A stretch of DNA of 64,000 nucleotides from Parahoeflea alexandrii. Its GTDB lineage: Bacteria; Pseudomonadota; Alphaproteobacteria; Rhizobiales; Rhizobiaceae. Below, in pieces: positions 34,177-42,724 of this stretch. The number at the start of each line of letters is the position of its first letter. Within the stretch, counting starts at the first letter, position 1. The notes beneath the pieces are model-generated. The model was given only the letters and a program-made list of their open reading frames with translations, was not told the DNA's origin and ran no database searches. The DNA is taken from assembly GCF_024105735.1 (NCBI RefSeq), contig NZ_JAAAML010000001.1:186001-250000 (forward strand), given 5' to 3'. The translations under genes were made by a program, and so were the position numbers.

Positions 34177-34191
34177 TTAATGAAGGGTTAG
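34177..34191 (+). promoter_or_regulatory. CtrA-box-like site (TTAA-N7-TTAG)
   Basis: TTAA (34177-34180), seven bases, TTAG (34188-34191), with one mismatch to the CtrA consensus TTAA-N7-TTAA. It lies 29 bases before a perfect site. Confidence 0.45.
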
Positions 34192-34219
34192 CGCGCTGAA
34201 GCCGGCCTGGCGCGATTGA

Positions 34220-34234
34220 TTAAGACAAATTTAA
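34220..34234 (+). promoter_or_regulatory. perfect CtrA box (TTAA-N7-TTAA)
   Basis: TTAA (34220-34223), GACAAAT, TTAA (34231-34234). This is the full consensus for the cell-cycle regulator CtrA of alphaproteobacteria, ending 42 bases before the start of the FeeM-like gene. That is the right distance to overlap a promoter. Confidence 0.65.
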
Positions 34235-34276
34235 CGATAAGCTTTCGTCGTACGCAACGATGAGGACTTGTCATCA

Positions 34277-35014
34277 ATGGCCAATGCGGCTCAAGGCAAA
34301 ATTACGGGCTTCAGTGCAAGCGTCATGCGCTTCCTGGAGAGCATCGAGTATCGCCGCGTCGACAACGCGAACGATCTCGAGGATGTTGCCCGTATTCGCT
34401 ACAAGGCCTTCACCATGGTGGGGCTTGCGCCGCAGAATGGCTCATTGCTGATCGACGACCTTGATTTCAAGCCCAATGCCCATGTGATGGGCATCTATTT
34501 CGACGAACAACTGGTGTCGACCATCCGCGTTCATCACGTGACCTCCGCACAGCGCGATAGCGTTGCGGTTTCGCATTTTCCCGACGTTATGAACCCCTTG
34601 CTGGATGCCGGCCAGACGTTCATCGATCCAGTCAGGTTTGCAGCTGACCCGGATATCATGCGCGAGTATCCTGCCCTGCCGTACCTGACCCTCAGGGTCG
34701 CGACCATGGCCACAGATTATTTTCACACGGACTACTGCCTCTCGGTAATCAAGCCGAATCATCGGGCTTTCTACAAGCGGATCTTCAATTCCCATCCGCT
34801 TGTGGAGCCGAGGTATTTTGAAAAATACGACAGCAATATCGAGCTGCATGCGTCCAATGCGCATGTCGAATTGCAGAATATCTATGACCGTTTTCCATTT
34901 TTCAATTCCCAACTCTGCGAGCGCCGACTGATGTTCGCGCCAAGGCAGGAACTGTACATGCCGCCGCTGACCATCCGGCCGACGGCACGCTATGCACTCC
35001 AGCAGGCCGGCTGA
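34277..35014 (+). CDS. FeeM-like N-acyl amino acid synthase (GNAT/LuxI-type fold)
   Basis: This is a 245-residue soluble protein with the FeeM-type acyltransferase domain, which in characterised members joins a fatty acyl group from acyl-ACP to an amino acid such as tyrosine. Landmarks seen are DLEDVARIRYKAF (about 33-45), the central GIYFDEQLVSTIRVHHVT (about 72-89), FIDPVRFAADPD (about 116-127) and LRVATMATDYF (about 138-148). The ATG at 34277 has GAGGAC upstream. The TTG at 34268 is too close to that site. It sits behind a perfect CtrA box and next to a cyclic-di-GMP enzyme. The product could be a signal or a lipid modifier. The activity is inferred from the family only. Confidence 0.8.
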   Translation: MANAAQGKITGFSASVMRFLESIEYRRVDNANDLEDVARIRYKAFTMVGLAPQNGSLLIDDLDFKPNAHVMGIYFDEQLVSTIRVHHVTSAQRDSVAVSHFPDVMNPLLDAGQTFIDPVRFAADPDIMREYPALPYLTLRVATMATDYFHTDYCLSVIKPNHRAFYKRIFNSHPLVEPRYFEKYDSNIELHASNAHVELQNIYDRFPFFNSQLCERRLMFAPRQELYMPPLTIRPTARYALQQAG

Positions 35015-35161
35015 TCAATCGGCACGTTCATGCGGCTGTCTGGCTGAGGCGCGGGTGAGAATGCGCCGGGGCTTTGCCACCGTCCTGTGACCTGATGTCC
35101 ATTGCACAATGGTCGAGGTTTGTGTAATCCGTGCATGAATTGCCAATTGGGGAGCTACAGT

Positions 35162-35386
35162 ATGGCTGAACAGATGAACGGTCCTGCCGAAACCGGTGCT
35201 GCTATGGATTATTCCGAGCATGAAAAAACCTATGCGCTGTTTCTGGCAGGCGCCAAGTACGGGACAATCGTGATTGTCGCCTTGCTCATCGCAATGGCCG
35301 TGTACTTCTTTACCGGCGCAGGTGCGATAACCGGTATCCTGTCATTCATCGTTCTGAGCATCGGCGGCAGCCTTCTCGCCCGTTGA
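35162..35386 (+). CDS. aa3-type cytochrome c oxidase subunit IV family protein
   Basis: This is a 74-residue single- or double-helix membrane protein. Y-S-E-H-E-K-T-Y-A-L-F-L-A-G-A-K-Y-G (about 17-34) is the signature of the small bacterial aa3 oxidase subunit IV, followed by hydrophobic segments at about 35-52 and 55-72. The ATG at 35162 is preceded by GGGGAG. In Rhizobiales this gene regularly stands just before the transhydrogenase genes, as here (80-base gap). The rest of the oxidase is elsewhere. Confidence 0.85.
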   Translation: MAEQMNGPAETGAAMDYSEHEKTYALFLAGAKYGTIVIVALLIAMAVYFFTGAGAITGILSFIVLSIGGSLLAR

Positions 35387-35466
35387 ACGTTCGCCGCGTG
35401 TTGGTATCGGATCCCGTCTGATCCGTCTCGACTCGTCTCATCCTGTTTGCCAAAGGAGGGGCTCTC

Positions 35467-36618
35467 GTGGGCGCCATCGTTTTTGTAGCCAAAGAATCAG
35501 ATTCACTGGAATCGCGCGTTGCCGCGTCGCCGGAGACCGTAAAGAAGATGACCGCGCTTGGTCTCGATGTCATCGTGCAGAAAGGCGCCGGCGAGAAATC
35601 GCGGATTGCTGACGCGGACTTCGTTGCAGCCGGCGCAAAGGCCGGGACAGCCGCGGATGCGAAGAAGGCCGATGTCGTGCTTCGTGTGCGGCGTCCGTCC
35701 GAGACCGAAATCAAGTCTCTCAAATCCGGCGCGATCGTGCTGGCGCAGATGGATCCTTACGGCAACGAGAAGGCCCTTGCGGCTCTGGCCAAGGCAGGTG
35801 TTACCGCTTTCGCCATGGAACTGATGCCGCGGATCACGCGCGCTCAATCGATGGATGTGCTGTCCTCGCAGGCAAACCTTGCGGGATACCAGGCCGTGAT
35901 CGAAGCGGCGCATGTGTTTGACAGGGCGATGCCGATGATGATGACCGCAGCGGGCACGGTCCCTGCCGCCAAGGTGTTCGTCATGGGTGCCGGCGTGGCA
36001 GGACTGCAAGCAATTGCAACAGCCCGCCGTCTCGGAGCGGCGGTTTCGGCGACCGACGTGCGGCCTGCCGCCAAGGAACAGGTTGCCTCGCTTGGTGCCA
36101 AGTTTATCGCCGTCGAGGACGATGAGTTCAAAGCAGCGGAAACCTCGGGCGGGTACGCCAAGGAAATGTCGAAGGAATATCAGGCCAAGCAGGCCGCCTT
36201 GGTCGCAGATCACATTTCCAAGCAGGACATCGTCATCACCACGGCACTTATTCCCGGGCGTCCGGCGCCCAAGCTGATCTCCAAGGACATGCTCAAGAGC
36301 ATGCGTCTCGGCTCGGTCGCGGTCGATCTCGCGGTCGAGCGTGGCGGCAATATCGAAGGCTCCAAGGCGGGAGAAACCGTCACGGTCGATGGAGTGACAG
36401 TGATCGGCATCCTCAACATGCCTGGCCAGATCGCGGCAAGCGCATCGCTTCTTTATGCGAAGAACCTGCTGACATTCCTGGACACGATGATCGACAAGGA
36501 AGCCAAGACGGTTTCCGTGAACATGGAAGACGAGTTGGTCAAAGCAACCGCGCTTACCCATGGTGGTGCCGTCGTCCATCCGGCCTTTGGTGGCGAAACA
36601 AGCAAGGGAGCAGCATGA
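35467..36618 (+). CDS. pntAA: NAD(P) transhydrogenase alpha-1 subunit (NAD-binding)
   Basis: This is the soluble NAD(H)-binding domain I of the proton-translocating transhydrogenase, which uses the proton gradient to reduce NADP+ with NADH. It has 383 residues. It opens with a strand [20 protein letters not shown]. The mobile loop and RQD region lie near 110-140 ([20 protein letters not shown]), the NAD Rossmann motif is [11 protein letters not shown] near 174-184, and [14 protein letters not shown] is near 258-271. The GTG start has AGGAGGGG upstream. The stop overlaps the start of the alpha-2 gene (ATGA). The split alpha subunit is the usual alphaproteobacterial form. Confidence 0.95.
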   Translation: MGAIVFVAKESDSLESRVAASPETVKKMTALGLDVIVQKGAGEKSRIADADFVAAGAKAGTAADAKKADVVLRVRRPSETEIKSLKSGAIVLAQMDPYGNEKALAALAKAGVTAFAMELMPRITRAQSMDVLSSQANLAGYQAVIEAAHVFDRAMPMMMTAAGTVPAAKVFVMGAGVAGLQAIATARRLGAAVSATDVRPAAKEQVASLGAKFIAVEDDEFKAAETSGGYAKEMSKEYQAKQAALVADHISKQDIVITTALIPGRPAPKLISKDMLKSMRLGSVAVDLAVERGGNIEGSKAGETVTVDGVTVIGILNMPGQIAASASLLYAKNLLTFLDTMIDKEAKTVSVNMEDELVKATALTHGGAVVHPAFGGETSKGAA

Positions 36619-37037
36619 TGGCAGGGTCCGCACTTGATACCGCTCTTGAAAACCTGGAGCAGGCCGTAAGCGCTGTCCGGGCAGCTGCGGAAAATGCCGG
36701 TCCCGCCGGTGATGGCGTGGCTGCCGCGGTTCATGCCGCAAGCGGCGGCGCGATCGATCCGTTCGTCTTCCGGCTGGCGATCTTCGTGCTGGCGATCTTC
36801 GTGGGATACTACGTGGTCTGGTCGGTGACGCCGGCGCTGCACACACCGCTGATGGCGGTCACGAACGCGATCTCCTCCGTCATCGTCGTCGGTGCGTTGC
36901 TCGCAGTCGGTGCTTCGCTTTCGGGTTGGGCAACCGGGTTCGGATTTGTTGCGCTGGTGCTCGCGTCGGTCAACATCTTTGGTGGCTTCCTCGTCACCCA
37001 GCGGATGCTGGCCATGTACAAGAAAAAAGAGAAGTGA
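36615..37037 (+). CDS. pntAB: NAD(P) transhydrogenase alpha-2 subunit (membrane)
   Basis: This is the membrane domain II part of the transhydrogenase alpha chain, 140 residues. An Ala-rich N-terminal region of about 50 residues precedes helices at about 54-76, 78-98 and 103-128. The conserved [20 protein letters not shown] (about 67-86) contains residues near the proton channel. Two in-frame ATGs (36615, 36618) are possible. The first overlaps the alpha-1 stop and suggests translational coupling. Confidence 0.94.
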   Translation: MMAGSALDTALENLEQAVSAVRAAAENAGPAGDGVAAAVHAASGGAIDPFVFRLAIFVLAIFVGYYVVWSVTPALHTPLMAVTNAISSVIVVGALLAVGASLSGWATGFGFVALVLASVNIFGGFLVTQRMLAMYKKKEK

Positions 37038-37047
37038 GGGCCGGCTG

Positions 37048-38448
37048 ATGTCAGAAAATTTTGCCGCATTCGCCTACCTCGTTTCGGGCGTTCTTTTCAT
37101 CATGGCTCTGAGGGGCCTTTCGCATCCGACCACCAGCCGCCAGGGCAACCTCTACGGCATGGTCGGCATGGCGATCGCCATCGTGACGACACTGCTTCTG
37201 GCGCAACCGTCGTTCGGCGGGTTTGTGCTGATCATCGCGGGTCTTGCCATCGGTGGCGGCGCGGGTGCCTACATTGCCCGCAAGATCGCCATGACGTCGA
37301 TGCCACAGCTGGTCGCAGGCTTTCACAGCCTTGTCGGCCTTGCCGCCGTGCTGGTTGCTGCTGCGGCGCTCTATTCGCCGCACGCCTTCGGTATCGGCGA
37401 GGTGGGCGAGATCCATGCGCAGGCACTCATCGAGATGTCGCTTGGCGTTGCAATCGGTGCCATTACCTTCACCGGATCGATCATCGCGTTCCTGAAGCTG
37501 GACGGCCGGATGTCCGGCAAGCCGATCATGCTGCCCATGCGCCATGTCATCAATGCGGCGCTTGCCATTGGCATTGTCGTACTTGTCGGGATGCTGGTGG
37601 CGACCGAAAGCTACACCGTTTTCTGGCTGATCGTCGTGCTGTCGCTTGTCTTGGGCGTGCTGATCATCGTTCCGATCGGCGGAGCCGACATGCCGGTGGT
37701 GGTGTCGATGCTCAATTCCTATTCGGGCTGGGCTGCGGCCGGTATCGGCTTCACACTCGGCAACCTGGCGCTGATCATCACCGGTGCGCTGGTGGGATCT
37801 TCCGGTGCAATCCTGTCCTACATCATGTGCAAGGGCATGAACCGGTCGTTCATATCCGTCATTCTCGGCGGGTTTGGCGGCGAGAGTGCGGCGGCAGGCG
37901 ACGACGACATCGACCGTACGGTCAAGCTCGGCTCCGCCGACGATGCCGCATTCCTGATGGCCAATGCCTCCAAGGTGATCATCGTGCCAGGCTACGGCAT
38001 GGCAGTCGCCCAGGCGCAGCACGCAACCCGCGAACTGGCAGACAAGCTCAAGGAGCAGGGTGTTGAGGTGAAGTATGCCATCCACCCGGTGGCCGGTCGC
38101 ATGCCCGGCCACATGAACGTGCTGCTGGCGGAAGCGAATGTGCCGTATGACGAGGTCTTCGAACTCGAGGACATCAACTCGGAATTCGCACAGGCCGACG
38201 TGGCCTATGTGATCGGCGCCAATGACGTGACCAACCCGGCAGCACGCGACGACAAGTCCTCGCCGATCTACGGCATGCCGATCCTGGATGTCGACAAGGC
38301 CCGTACCTGTCTCTTCGTCAAGCGGTCGCTCGGTTCAGGCTATGCCGGTATCGACAACACGCTGTTCTACAAGGACGGCACGATGATGCTGCTGGGCGAT
38401 GCCAAGAAGATGACCGACGACATCGTCAAGGCGATCGAACACGGCTGA
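37048..38448 (+). CDS. pntB: NAD(P) transhydrogenase beta subunit
   Basis: This is the beta subunit of the proton-translocating transhydrogenase, with a membrane domain (about eight to nine helices, residues 1-265) and a C-terminal NADP(H)-binding domain III. Domain III carries VIIVPGYGMAVAQAQHATRE (about 311-330, the G-Y-G-x-A-x-x-x-A-Q NADP motif), IHPVAGRMPGHMNVLLAEA and VIGANDVTNPAA (about 389-400). It has 466 residues, the usual length. The ATG at 37048 follows GAGGGCCG. A longer frame upstream (from 36892) lies inside pntAB and is rejected. A bidirectional terminator follows. Confidence 0.95.
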   Translation: MSENFAAFAYLVSGVLFIMALRGLSHPTTSRQGNLYGMVGMAIAIVTTLLLAQPSFGGFVLIIAGLAIGGGAGAYIARKIAMTSMPQLVAGFHSLVGLAAVLVAAAALYSPHAFGIGEVGEIHAQALIEMSLGVAIGAITFTGSIIAFLKLDGRMSGKPIMLPMRHVINAALAIGIVVLVGMLVATESYTVFWLIVVLSLVLGVLIIVPIGGADMPVVVSMLNSYSGWAAAGIGFTLGNLALIITGALVGSSGAILSYIMCKGMNRSFISVILGGFGGESAAAGDDDIDRTVKLGSADDAAFLMANASKVIIVPGYGMAVAQAQHATRELADKLKEQGVEVKYAIHPVAGRMPGHMNVLLAEANVPYDEVFELEDINSEFAQADVAYVIGANDVTNPAARDDKSSPIYGMPILDVDKARTCLFVKRSLGSGYAGIDNTLFYKDGTMMLLGDAKKMTDDIVKAIEHG

Positions 38449-38472
38449 GCATTAAGCGCGAAGCTGAAATGG

Positions 38473-38505
38473 AAAGGCCCGGAACAAGTGTCCGGGCCTT
38501 TCTTG
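38473..38505. terminator. bidirectional terminator between pntB and the DUF992 gene
   Basis: An 11-bp perfect stem (AAAGGCCCGGA / TCCGGGCCTTT) with a 7-base loop reads as stem plus T-run on both strands. It serves the convergent pntB and DUF992 genes. Confidence 0.88.
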
Positions 38506-38528
38506 CATTGTGGATGCTGATTGTTCGA

Positions 38529-39029
38529 TCAGTCGGCGATCGAGCGTAGCTGCAGTTCCGCAATGCCGATGGCGACATTGACGCCTTCCTGCGCCTGAAC
38601 GCTGACAGGCTGGAGCGAGAATGTGTCGTCCGAGCCGCCGACCAGCAGGTTGACGCCGGCGCCGGCCGCTGCGGTGGCTTCGGCAGAGACGCCCTGATAA
38701 TCGCCGGAAAGCGAGCCGGGCTGGTACTCGTAGTCCGTGGTCGGTGCAAGAACGATCCACTGGATGACGGTGGTCCCGGTCACACCAATGTCCAGTCCGA
38801 ATTTGTTGATGACGCCGAAATAGGCTTCAGTAGGGGCGGTGGCGTTTGCCGGCGTGTACTCGCAGGAAAGGTCCTTGGAGGAGCCGAAGATAAATCCAGT
38901 GCCGCCATCGACGACGCATTCCAGCAGTCCCAGTTCAACGCTGTCCGCCTGTGAGGGAACGGCTGAAGCGCCAAGTGCGATGGTAGCGATGGCTGCAGCC
39001 GCAGCCGAAATTTTCGTCTTCCCGATCAT
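38529..39029 (-). CDS. DUF992-family secreted protein
   Basis: This is a periplasmic protein of 166 residues with a standard signal peptide (K-T-K-I-S-A-A-A-A-A-I-A-T-I-A-L, cut near A-S-A-V-P-S-Q-A, residue 29). The motif LLECVVDGGTGFIFGSSKDL (about 35-54), followed by S-C-E-Y-T-P, is the DUF992 signature, with two cysteines likely paired. The mature part is Ala/Gly/Thr/Val-rich and beta-strand-like. The start at 39029 begins the signal peptide directly. The longer frame adds 13 hydrophilic residues. Function is unknown. The family is abundant in Rhizobiales and often multi-copy. The upstream gap (39030-39211) holds nothing else that I can support. Confidence 0.82.
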   Translation of the reverse strand: MIGKTKISAAAAAIATIALGASAVPSQADSVELGLLECVVDGGTGFIFGSSKDLSCEYTPANATAPTEAYFGVINKFGLDIGVTGTTVIQWIVLAPTTDYEYQPGSLSGDYQGVSAEATAAAGAGVNLLVGGSDDTFSLQPVSVQAQEGVNVAIGIAELQLRSIAD

Positions 39030-39211
39030 GTCGAACTCACTTTTCTGTTTGTTGGTTCGACACCACAACGTGCTCGGGTTTCAATGGTTCCGCGGACCTG
39101 CTTTTGGATAAGGAGTGAAATCGATCAGCCGCCTGCCTCTGGTCACCACCATGCGCGGTATCCGCTTTTAGTGTCCGGCAGAGTGTTGCGGCTGAGAATG
39201 CGACGGAAATG

Positions 39212-40069
39212 TCAGCGGACGCGGGCAAGCCCATCGACCGCTGGGCGGTACTTGGGATCAAGTTGAGCCGCGCGGGCGTAGGATTTTGCAGCCCGTGCCT
39301 TGTCACCGCGACGCTCATAGATCAGCGCCTGATTGGCCCAGGATTCTGCTACCCGCTGGTTGAGCTCGATGGCTCGGTTGAAGTCGGCGAAAGCATTTTC
39401 ATCGTCGTTCAGCGCGACGTAGGAAATGCCCCGGCCGTTGTAAGGTTCGGGCGAATTCGGAGCCAGCGAAATGGACGCGGAGAAATCCTCGATCGCCTGC
39501 GTATGTTCGTTGCGCAACTGTTTGATCAGTCCGCGATTGTGGTAGGCACGCGGATCCGTGGTCTGCAGGCTGATGGCGCGATTGAAATCATTCATCGCCT
39601 CGTTGGTCCGCCCGGCCTGGCGATAGAGGTTGCCCCTGCCGATATAGGCTACATCGTAGCGCGGATTGATCTGCAGCGCGCGATTGTAGTCATTGGCGGC
39701 CTCGACCAGGTTGCCCATCGACCGGTGGATCAGGGCGCGGTTCGAATAGGCCTGAAAAAAGGACGGGTTGAGCTCGATGGCGCGGTTGAAATCGTCCAGA
39801 GCGTTGCGGAACTGACCGGAGCGCCCATAGGCCGACCCGCGCACATTGTAGCCCTCGGGATCGGAAGGGTTCCGCCGGATAACATCGGTCAGCGAGGAGA
39901 TGTTTTCTTCCGTGCCCTGGGTCCGGTCGATCGAGATCGTGTCGACCGGTGCCGTTGTATTACAGCCTGTCAGTGCGATGGAGATTGCGGAAAACGCAGC
40001 CATCAACAACAAGGAACGGGTGCCGGTCGGCCCCCTTCGTTTTGTTTCAACGGCTGAAATCAAGCCCAT
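39212..40069 (-). CDS. TPR-repeat lipoprotein
   Basis: This is a 285-residue tetratricopeptide-repeat protein anchored as a lipoprotein. The hydrophobic leader SLLLMAAFSAISIALTGC ends in the lipobox L-T-G-C (Cys near 36). About six TPR units follow from residue 68 with a 34-residue period. The recurring A-x-x-D-F-N-R-A-I-x-L-N/Q core is seen near 90, 124, 158, 192, 226 and, weaker, 260. TPR lipoproteins of the NlpI type act as adaptors for periplasmic enzymes. The partner here is unknown. It lies downstream of rpsU on the same strand but beyond a terminator, so it has its own promoter. Confidence 0.87.
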   Translation of the reverse strand: MGLISAVETKRRGPTGTRSLLLMAAFSAISIALTGCNTTAPVDTISIDRTQGTEENISSLTDVIRRNPSDPEGYNVRGSAYGRSGQFRNALDDFNRAIELNPSFFQAYSNRALIHRSMGNLVEAANDYNRALQINPRYDVAYIGRGNLYRQAGRTNEAMNDFNRAISLQTTDPRAYHNRGLIKQLRNEHTQAIEDFSASISLAPNSPEPYNGRGISYVALNDDENAFADFNRAIELNQRVAESWANQALIYERRGDKARAAKSYARAAQLDPKYRPAVDGLARVR

Positions 40070-40121
40070 CGTTCACGCCCCATCATTTGCTTGCCCGGCA
40101 TCAAGCCGGCCCACCACACGG

Positions 40122-40152
40122 AAAAAGGCGGAGACGAATACTCGTCTCCGCC
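40122..40152 (-). terminator. Rho-independent terminator of rpsU
   Basis: On the minus strand an 11-bp perfect stem (GGCGGAGACGA / TCGTCTCCGCC, four-base loop) is followed by TTTTT (the A-run at 40122-40126). Confidence 0.93.
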
Positions 40153-40193
40153 TCCAATTCATGCAACCCTAAAAGGGCAAAAAAACGGCTGGA

Positions 40194-40430
40194 TCAGCGA
40201 GAAGGCGCTGCGGGGCGACCGCCACCGATAAGACCTTCGCGCTGCGCCCGCTTGCGGGCCAGCTTGCGGACGCGGCGAACGGCTTCTGCCTTCTCGCGAG
40301 CCCGCTTCTGCGACGGCTTCTCATAAAAATCACGCATCTTCATTTCGCGGAAAATGCCTTCACGCTGCATTTTCTTCTTGAGAGCGCGGAGCGCCTGATC
40401 GACATTGTTATCGCGGACAAGTACCTGCAC
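40194..40430 (-). CDS. rpsU: 30S ribosomal protein S21
   Basis: This is the small-subunit ribosomal protein S21, 78 residues, which takes part in initiation on mRNA leaders. The family start [14 protein letters not shown] and the [16 protein letters not shown] motif (about 28-43) are clear, with a basic C-terminal tail. The start codon is GTG (40430), with AAGGAACGGG upstream on the coding strand. It is closed by its own terminator. Confidence 0.96.
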   Translation of the reverse strand: MQVLVRDNNVDQALRALKKKMQREGIFREMKMRDFYEKPSQKRAREKAEAVRRVRKLARKRAQREGLIGGGRPAAPSR

Positions 40431-40765
40431 GTTGATCCCGTTCCTTCGAGTTTTCGGTTGGCTGAAGCAACCCTGGCAAACAAAAATTCCGTTCGTTCGG
40501 CCGAGGGCGTTACGATTGAGGTGGCAGATACCAGTTTCGAACGCTCAAGTCCAGTCCCCGGCAACTTGACAATGCAGGTGCCGGAGTATTTTTCATTGCC
40601 GTGCAAAACATGCAGGTTTCCAAGGACAGGCTGGAAGGTCCGGGTGCGACAAAGCGCACTGCGACATTCATGGTGGTCCGGAAGTCGCAAAAGAGCCGAT
40701 GCGGAGCATTCGAATTTGCTCTTGCTTGGTCACGTAATACCAAACCCGTTTGGAGCCAGACAGAT
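40431..40765. other. divergent promoter region of rpsU and the sox operon
   Basis: This 335-base gap carries no convincing gene. A possible plus-strand promoter is TTGACA (40566-40571) with TATTTT 15 bases later, a short spacer. An in-frame extension of soxB to 40601 crosses the gap, but its residues do not fit the family start. I saw no riboswitch or clear operator. Confidence 0.4.
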
Positions 40766-42019
40766 ATGCGCAAGTACTCTGCTTTTGCCGTTGCCCGCGA
40801 GGCAATGCGCGGCCACAAGGGCTGGCCCGAGCAATGGAGCTCGCCCGAGCCGAAAAAGGACTACGACGTTATCATTGTCGGCGCCGGCGGCCACGGGCTT
40901 GGAACCGCCTACTATCTGGCCAAAGAGCACGGTATCACCAATATCGCCGTAATCGAAAAGGGCTGGCTCGGCGGCGGCAACACCGGCCGCAACACCACGA
41001 TTATCCGCTCAAACTATCTCTATGATGAAAGCGCGGGGCTTTACGACCACGCGCTCAAGCTTTGGGACGGGCTGTCGCAGGACCTCAATTACAATGTGAT
41101 GTATTCGGCGCGTGGCGTGATGATGCTGGCGCACAATGTCCATGACACGCAAGTTTTCAAGCGGCATATCCATGCCAACCGGCTCAACGGCATTGACAAT
41201 GAATGGTTGACGCCGGAACAGGCCAAGGAATTCTGCCCGCCGCTCAATATCAACCAGTCGGCACGCTATCCGGTAGTGGGTGCGGCCTTGCAGCGCCGCG
41301 GCGGCACGGCCCGCCATGATGCGGTGGCCTGGGGTTATGCGCGCGCCGCGGCCGACATGGGCGTTCATATCATCCAGAACTGCGAAGTCACCGGCGTGCG
41401 CCGTGCGGCGGACGGATCAGTTTCGGGTGTGGATACCAGCCGTGGTTTCATCGGTGCCAAGAAGGTTGGCATCGTGGCGGCCGGGCACACCTCGGTGATC
41501 ATGGAAATGGCCGGTGTGCGGATGCCGCTCGAGAGCTACCCGCTGCAGGCGCTGGTCTCCGAGCCGGTCAAGCCGGTTTTCCCTTGCGTGGTCATGTCCA
41601 ACACGGTCCATGCCTATATCTCGCAGTCGGACAAGGGCGAGCTGGTGATCGGGGCAGGGACCGACCAGTATACGTCCTATTCGCAGACCGGTGGGCTGCA
41701 CATTCTCAGCCACACACTCGATGCCATCTGCGAGATGTTCCCGATGTTCACACGGATGAAGATGCTGCGCTCCTGGGGCGGCATTGTCGATGTGACGCCC
41801 GACCGCTCGCCGATTCTTTCGAAGACCCCGGTGAAGGGGCTCTATGTGAATTGCGGCTGGGGCACCGGCGGCTTCAAGGCCACCCCCGGATCGGCCAATG
41901 TTTTTGCGCATACGATCGCGCGTGACGAGCCGCACAAGATCAACGCTCCGTTCACGCTGGAACGATTCCAGACGGGCCGGTTGATCGACGAAGCCGCGGC
42001 AGCGGCCGTGGCGCATTGA
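40766..42019 (+). CDS. soxB: sarcosine oxidase beta subunit
   Basis: This is the flavin subunit of heterotetrameric sarcosine oxidase, which oxidises sarcosine with O2 and tetrahydrofolate to glycine, H2O2 and methylene-tetrahydrofolate. It has 417 residues, the family length. It opens [13 protein letters not shown]. The FAD motif is [17 protein letters not shown] (about 33-49), with Glu62 ending the second strand, and [20 protein letters not shown] follows (about 67-86, flavin attachment region). The C-terminal block is [18 protein letters not shown] near 362-379. GGAG lies 10 bases before the ATG. It is the first gene of the sox operon, 10 bases before the inserted cupin gene. Confidence 0.95.
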   Translation: MRKYSAFAVAREAMRGHKGWPEQWSSPEPKKDYDVIIVGAGGHGLGTAYYLAKEHGITNIAVIEKGWLGGGNTGRNTTIIRSNYLYDESAGLYDHALKLWDGLSQDLNYNVMYSARGVMMLAHNVHDTQVFKRHIHANRLNGIDNEWLTPEQAKEFCPPLNINQSARYPVVGAALQRRGGTARHDAVAWGYARAAADMGVHIIQNCEVTGVRRAADGSVSGVDTSRGFIGAKKVGIVAAGHTSVIMEMAGVRMPLESYPLQALVSEPVKPVFPCVVMSNTVHAYISQSDKGELVIGAGTDQYTSYSQTGGLHILSHTLDAICEMFPMFTRMKMLRSWGGIVDVTPDRSPILSKTPVKGLYVNCGWGTGGFKATPGSANVFAHTIARDEPHKINAPFTLERFQTGRLIDEAAAAAVAH

Positions 42020-42029
42020 GGCGCGGGTG

Positions 42030-42386
42030 ATGAACATGCAATCCATCAATCTGGCTGAGAAACTCTCAACCTTCGGCGAGCTTTGGTCCCCCAGGATTGT
42101 CGCCGGGTTCAATGGCCATGACGTGATGGTGGTGAAGGTGAATGGCGAGTTCAACTGGCACTCGCATCCCGATACCGATGACCTGTTCCTCGTGCTCTCA
42201 GGCAGGCTGACCATCCAGATGCGCGATGGCGATGTCGTGCTGGGGCCAGGCGAGATGTACGTGGTGCCGAAGGGTGTCGAACATTGCCCGCGCGCCGACG
42301 AGGAAACCCATCTCGTCATTATCGAGCCTGCCGGCACACCCAATACCGGCGACCCCGAAACCGCCGTGATCAAAACCAAGATCTGA
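42030..42386 (+). CDS. small cupin protein within the sox operon
   Basis: This is a single-domain cupin of 118 residues. The first metal-binding motif is FNWHSHPDTDDLFLVLSGRL (about 40-59: His-x-His, then Asp-Asp in place of the usual Glu region). The second is PGEMYVVPKGVEHCPRADEE (about 74-93, with His86). These form the usual small beta-barrel. The ATG at 42030 lies 10 bases after soxB, and soxD starts 14 bases after its stop codon, so it is inside the transcript. The sox operon is usually soxB-soxD-soxA-soxG without this gene. It could be a metal-dependent enzyme or a ligand-binding accessory; its role is unknown. Confidence 0.85.
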   Translation: MNMQSINLAEKLSTFGELWSPRIVAGFNGHDVMVVKVNGEFNWHSHPDTDDLFLVLSGRLTIQMRDGDVVLGPGEMYVVPKGVEHCPRADEETHLVIIEPAGTPNTGDPETAVIKTKI

Positions 42387-42400
42387 CCAAGGACCAAGCG

Positions 42401-42724
42401 ATGCTTCTGATCCATTGTCCCTACTGCCAGGAAGAAAGGCCCGAGCTCGAATTCCGCAACACGGGCGAGGCACATATCGAACGGCCGAAAGACATCGCCG
42501 GTATCAGCGACGAGGAGTTCGAGAAGTTCTTCTTCATTCGCGCCAACCCGAAGGGTGTCACCTATGAGCGCTGGCGGCATATTCACGGCTGCGCGCGGTT
42601 CTTCAACGCGGTACGCGACACGGTGAGCGACCGTTTTGTCACGACCTACAAGGCGGGCGAACCGCGGGCCGAGGTCGAGCGTGGTGACGACGGTGTGCTG
42701 ACCGTCAAGGGAGCGGCACAATGA
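42401..42724 (+). CDS. soxD: sarcosine oxidase delta subunit
   Basis: This is the zinc-binding delta subunit of sarcosine oxidase, 107 residues. The zinc site is C-P-Y-C (6-9) with the His and Cys of RWRHIHGCARFFNAVRDT (about 59-76). The family sequence F-F-I-R-A-N-P-K-G-V near 44-53 is present. AAGGA precedes the ATG. Its stop overlaps the soxA start (ATGA). Confidence 0.95.
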   Translation: MLLIHCPYCQEERPELEFRNTGEAHIERPKDIAGISDEEFEKFFFIRANPKGVTYERWRHIHGCARFFNAVRDTVSDRFVTTYKAGEPRAEVERGDDGVLTVKGAAQ

